From contig MU128935.1 in the NCBI GenBank assembly GCA_014904985.1, positions 205,495 through 269,494 of the forward strand: 64,000 bases of DNA, read 5' to 3'. Both the position numbers and the translations under genes were made by a program. Positions 59,625-64,000 of the stretch are shown here, piece by piece. The notes below the pieces were generated by a model. It was not told the origin of the DNA. It saw only the letters and a list, made by a program, of their open reading frames with translations, and did no database searches. This DNA is from Hydnum rufescens UP504 (lineage: Eukaryota; Basidiomycota; Agaricomycetes; Cantharellales; Hydnaceae). Numbering within the stretch: position 1 is the first letter of the stretch; every line of letters begins with the position of its first letter.

Positions 59625-61016
59625 ATGCTTGGCCCTCGCCCCGATGTCGCATACAACAAGAAACGATTCTTGCAGGTTTTTCCTCTGGTCGTCGAGGAGC
59701 TCCTTGATGCTTTGAAGGCTGAATCTATGTCCGAAGAGATCGTCGAATGGTATCGACGTGTATGTCTTTGTCTTCTCTTCCGCTCTCTGGCTCACTCGCT
59801 CACACCATATTACAGAACTTGGAGTATAATCTTCCTGGAGGTATGTTTTCCCAAACATGACCTCGCTCACAGACTTTAAACTCGGGTCGCGTCTTCAAGC
59901 TAAGTTGAATTGGGGCATTTCTCTCGTGGACACCGTCGAAATATTGCGTGGGAAACTATTGGAGGGCGAGGAGTACCGGAAGGCTGCTATCCTTGGATGG
60001 TCAATTGAGCTAGTATGCTTTCATTGGTTCCCCACACCTTCCTACGCTAATCCCGTATAACTCGATAGCTCCAAGCATATTTCCTCGTCGCAGACGATAT
60101 TATGGATGCCTCGATTACGCGCCATGGACAGCCCTGCTGGTATCACGTAGAGGGCGTCAACAATATTGCTATTAATGATGCCTGTATGCTCGAATCGGCA
60201 TTATATCGGCTCTTGAAGAGGCACTTTCGCAAGGAGTCATATTACACAGACCTCCTTGAGCTTTTCCTTGACGTGAGTGGAAATAGTGTCTGGGATAATC
60301 TAAGCATTAATCGCGCTTGCTTGAATCAGAGCACGTATAGGACTGAAATAGGACAACTGATTGACCTCGTCACTGGCCCCAAAGATCGCGTAGATCTGTC
60401 CAAATTTTCTATCGAACGGTTAGTCATCTATAATTATGACTTTACACAAGGCTGTGATTCACAATCAGACCTCCTACCCAGGCACCTGGTATATAAGACC
60501 GCCTACTTCTCGTAAGTTCTGATGCGCCCTATTCTTAGTGCATTCGTCTGATATTCGCTCAGTTATCTGCCGGTCGCCCTCGCCATGCATTTCCACGGTA
60601 TAACCAACCCGGAACAGTTCGCCCTCGCGCAGAAGATCATCATTCCCCTTGGAGAGTACTTCCAAGTGCAAGACGACTATCTGGATTGCTATGCCCCGCC
60701 CGAGGAGCGTGGCAAGATCGGCACAGACATCATTGAGAACAAGAACACGTGGGTTGTCAACGTCGCATTGCAACATGTCACCCCAGCGCAGCGCAAGATT
60801 CTTGACGAGAACTATGGCCGGAAGGACAGTGAATGTGAGCGCAGAGTGAAAGAAGTCTTCGCTGCTGTGGACGTGGAGGGGAAGTACAAGGCATTTGAGC
60901 AGGCGGCATATGAAAGGATCATGGGGCTCGTGAGGACCATTCCTGCGGAAGGGGGCGAGCTGAAGCAGGAGGTGTTTACGGCCTACTTGAGTAAATTTTT
61001 CCGTTACACCATGTAG
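59625..61016 (+). CDS. FPPS-like copy F7, intact frame, IPP site altered
   Basis: All seven exons join in frame to 349 residues: 59625-59759, 59816-59840, 59900-60012, 60069-60272, 60330-60418, 60482-60511, 60563-61016. Both metal-binding motifs (DDIMD and VQDDYLD) and the Tyr-Phe pair before DDIMD are intact, and the Lys-Thr (YKTAYFS) is kept. The IPP site is not: GGKLNR reads GAKLNW and TRRGQP reads TRHGQP, removing two arginines that hold the IPP diphosphate. Exon 6 is 12 bases shorter, an in-frame loss of four residues around the [14 protein letters not shown] helix. The tail is SKFFRYTM. An enzyme that keeps metal-dependent ionisation but not IPP binding would fit a terpene-synthase-like activity. 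Loss of function is the alternative. Confidence 0.9.
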
Positions 61017-61515
61017 TGTCCTTGTCTTGTCTTTATTTAGTCCTTATCTTTAATGCACAAAGCCCTTGGAAGTTAGATCTTGGTCCTGCCGGCGGGTTTT
61101 GCTGCCTTGTGACCTTACCTGTCGTTGACCTGTTCGTTCCCGCTACGCATCCTTTCCTGGCTCTGGGTCCTATTCCCTTCATGAGTTTCCAGGCCGCTGC
61201 TAGATAGTTCCTCGCTTGTGGTGCACCCTTCCGTAAAAGAAAACAAAAAGGATCAAAATGGTGCGTATCAGGCCGCCTTGTCCGAGGAGGTCAATCTAAA
61301 CACACCGCGTCCCAAGATACACCACAACTTCAATGTATGGAACTTTAGGTGCTAGTATCCGCGAACTCGGTCAAAGTCGAGACCGTGATCAGACGCCGCG
61401 CGCCTAATAGTAACTCCTCATATTTCTCACTCTCAGTCGCTGCGGCTGCTGTCACCCCAGGTTTGCTCGACGGCAAAGATACAGATGATATTATGATGTG
61501 GATCTAGGGTTATGA
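61017..61515 (+). repeat. FPPS 3' flank, copy 7
   Basis: Same flank as after F1, F2 and F4 (CAGACGCCGCGCGCCTAATAGTAACTCC near 61392-61415, then GATGATATTATGATGTGG). It leads into R7 without the 36150/42441-type spacer. Confidence 0.7.
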
Positions 61516-61777
61516 ATTAATCCAATTAAGGAGCGCGGCCCTCCGGATCCATCCCTGGCCCAGCCCAGAATCCCCGTGGCCCCTAACACAGCCTCAGTCC
61601 AGATTCGAATCCCGCCCGACGACGACGACACAGACCCCCTCCTTCCTCTCTGCCCTCCATATTCATCTTTAAATCACTCTCTGTACTCAGTCCCATAATC
61701 TGTCAAATTCTGGGACACAGCCGACAGCTCCTTCCCATTGCTCCCCATAATTACACCCAAGGCCTATTTTTTTTACA

Positions 61778-61785
61778 TATAAAAG
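61778..61785 (+). promoter_or_regulatory. TATA box of R7
   Basis: TATAAAAG in the same context as the other R units, 107 bases before the mutated start at 61885. Confidence 0.55.
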
Positions 61786-61884
61786 CCTCAACATTTCAGT
61801 TTCCCCCCACAGAACCACCATCTGAACGTATTATCTTTGAAAAACACACGCTCCAAACCCACCAGTTTACACACATCCATCACA

Positions 61885-62807
61885 ATATCCTTCCACGCAC
61901 TACCGTCCTTGTCACACCTACCCTCTCCCCAAAGACACCGGTTGCAGCCAACCACACTGTTTCCAACTCGTCCAAGAATCTCCCCACCTCCCCCCACACT
62001 CCCAAGTCCCAGACTGTTCCCAACATCCCCATCTGTCCCCACGCCCCCAAAAGTCGCTTACTCTCCAAAACGGGCCCCCCGTCAAGGTCGAGGCTATCGC
62101 CATCTTCCAAAGCGCCCTCCAAGTCCCCGCCCTTCTCACACCACCCTCAGTCACTGTTTGCCCACAATCTCCCATCCCCCCTCCATCAAACCCCGCAGAG
62201 GTCTTCCCTTTCGTGCACCCTCCACGTGGAGCCCTAGACGTGAGGTCCCCGTTCAGGTCCCAAAGGTCGAGGCCGAAGCTGTAATAGCGAGGGTAGACAC
62301 CTCCATGTCAGTTCCTGCTCTCACTTCCCTTCCTGTCGCCTGTGGTCCTCAGCCTGGAAAGTTCAAGATGGTTACGATCGGCAAGAAAACCCCCACTGTC
62401 AACAAATCCACCCCTGTTAAGACCAAAACCAAGATTCCGAAACCAGTAAGGATCACCCCCAGCGTAGGGACGTCCCGGCGATGAAGATACCTGGAGCTCC
62501 TAGAAAGAACGGTAAGACAGCGGCTACTAACTTGCAGGCTATCGAAGATATTGTCCGCCTGGAGTATTGTGTGGTGGATGTCCTTGCGAAGTCGCGTTCC
62601 AGTGGACGTGCGATGCGCGGGACGCCGATTGAAAACGTCATCGCGGCAGAGTATGTCGTTGTGAATTCGACCGAGACCGTGACTGCCCATGAGGTAAGTC
62701 GGATGGAGATTCCCCAAGCCCCGCGTAAGACGGTAGTACAGAGGAATATGAGGTTTGTGAAAAAGGTAGGGAGACTTGATTTCTCGCGTGCACTTGGGTC
62801 TGAGTGA
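61885..62807 (+). pseudogene. family R protein gene, copy R7, start lost
   Basis: The conserved ATG is ATA (61885-61887) and the next codons are partly deleted. Several small indels follow. The middle (SMSVPALTSLPVACGPQPG, KMVTIGKKTPTVNKSTPVK) and the C-terminal part (NLQAIEDIVRLEYCVVDV to ALGSE and stop) are recognisable in different frames. Confidence 0.65.
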
Positions 62808-64000
62808 GGTATGTTATGGATGTGATCGCTTAGGAATGGACTTAATTCTGTATTGACTGCTATGGACGTTCCAACGCCTAGCCCAGCAGATAGACTCTAT
62901 GTACGTTGTCACGACGCCTACAAGGATTTAGATAGAGGCATGGACATCCGCACCACCTACTTAGGTAGATACTGGTCTGCTTGTTGCTACGTTTCCGGGA
63001 ACGAAGTGGGGGGCGCTCTATCTGGGTGGCTCTGGAGGGGAGGAATAGCTGAAGGTCGAGGGGCGGGAATAGTTCCAACGGCACAGTCCTTCATCGTCCG
63101 GGGGTCGTTTGGATGCTTTCTAAAAGGCAAGTTGAGCTGTCTATATTGCAAAAGCCAGAGCTAATGGTCAACCCAATAGAACCCTTGCGGCGCGCCCCAA
63201 CGAAATACCTCTATCCTCTGATTCATCCGACCTTTGATCATATTCCCTTCTCGGTACGTCGTCCACATCAGGTTCGGATCGCGCACTACATCATCCTCTG
63301 CGAACGTTCTCAGCGATCCAACGACACCCCCCCAGAAGTGGTGCTCAAGACCTCTCAGAGAACAATGCTGAAGAAACATCAAGAATCCGACAGCTCGAAA
63401 AGGAATCTGAGATGTGCCTATCATGCCAATGAAGTGCGTTAGTGAGTTCCGTGAGAAGATTGTGTTGAGTATATTTAAGCGTATCATTGAGAATGAGACA
63501 CGAGGTGAGCGGAAAGTTATGAGATGTGCAGCATTCACAGTTCATCGAGGAAGCGAGACCTTGCGCCAGGCGCACCGGCGGTTGTCTGAGAGGGAGAGGC
63601 CAACGGGAAATTCTGACGGAAGTGCGCGCATGGAAAGTGTGTGGGTGGGTTGCGACCTTCGCGTTCGGAGGTGAGAAAACACCCGATTGAGGAGCACATC
63701 GGCTCGTACTCATTGTCGTTCCTCAGTCCTTCGTGATGGCACAGCATCTAGTGCTACGCGGCTTACACCGCTCAATAAGTTTGCCAATATTCCATTCCTT
63801 CTGGACGTTTGGATGAAGCAGGGAAAGAATAAGGCGCGTTCTGAGTGTAAAGCCATTCGAAGCTGTGCGTGGACCGGACAGTGCCGACCCTCGCTAGAGA
63901 GAGAAATGTAATGGCGTCCACAGTCTACCCCAGCTTACTGATGCGGTATTGCTTTCGTATTCCGCCTTGAAAAGTTGCTGCGGACGATAACAGTTCCAGA

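Larger units (their letters stand above)
61525..64000 (+). repeat. family R repeat unit, copy R7, runs to the window edge
   Basis: Leader (GCGGCCCTCCGGATCC near 61535), GATTCGAATC word, TATA box, R frame, and the full 3' part, continuing into the CTTACTGATGCGGTATTGC block at the right edge, which corresponds to 57500 and 29850. The next unit may follow beyond the window. Confidence 0.78.

Overview
This window is nuclear DNA from a filamentous fungus, most likely a basidiomycete of the Agaricomycetes. The genes are split by many short GT-AG introns of about 50-70 bases. There is a TKL-type kinase of the HGDLKGRNVL kind common in mushrooms, a DUF6534-like membrane protein remnant, and ordinary fungal housekeeping genes. 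No rRNA, tRNA or CRISPR was seen.

Left part (1-18.9 kb). This is gene-poor. It holds an RNase III-like ORF that has lost catalytic residues (859-1425, minus), a kinase gene (5895-7923), a decayed DUF6534-like gene (about 11.5-13.0 kb), a minisatellite, and two scattered copies plus one fragment of an unidentified dispersed repeat gene, here called family R. Middle part (18.9-25.0 kb). Three housekeeping genes lie head to tail: NADP-dependent isocitrate dehydrogenase, a TVP38/VTT-domain membrane protein, and ribosomal protein eL32.

Right part (26.3-64 kb). This is a segmental-duplication array. It carries seven copies of a farnesyl-diphosphate-synthase-type (FPPS) gene, F1-F7. Six are on the plus strand and one (F3) is inverted. 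All share the same seven-exon structure. Most copies are followed by a conserved 3' flank and a copy of the R unit. F2, F5 and F7 have intact reading frames. F1, F3, F4 and F6 carry one or two single-base frameshifts. The copies differ at exactly the residues that define FPPS function. F3, F6 and F7 have lost the arginine of the GGKxxR isopentenyl-diphosphate site and the second arginine of the RRG motif. F5 lacks both aromatic residues that limit product length. F2 is changed beside the catalytic Lys-Thr. The array therefore looks like a set of prenyltransferase genes that are diversifying or decaying at their active sites, and it runs off the right edge.

Family R encodes a Pro/Ser/Thr-rich protein of about 309 residues that I do not recognise. 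Every copy that keeps its 5' end has the same TATAAAAG box about 110 bases upstream of the start. Only the copy at 54938-55867 is fully open. Several small non-coding elements have also inserted: a TA-flanked MITE with near-perfect 26-base inverted ends, GACTCG-rich elements, and foldback elements, one of them in the leader of F5.

Caution: single-base frameshifts also appear in conserved single-copy genes (isocitrate dehydrogenase, TVP38, probably the kinase). Some of them may be assembly errors rather than real mutations.
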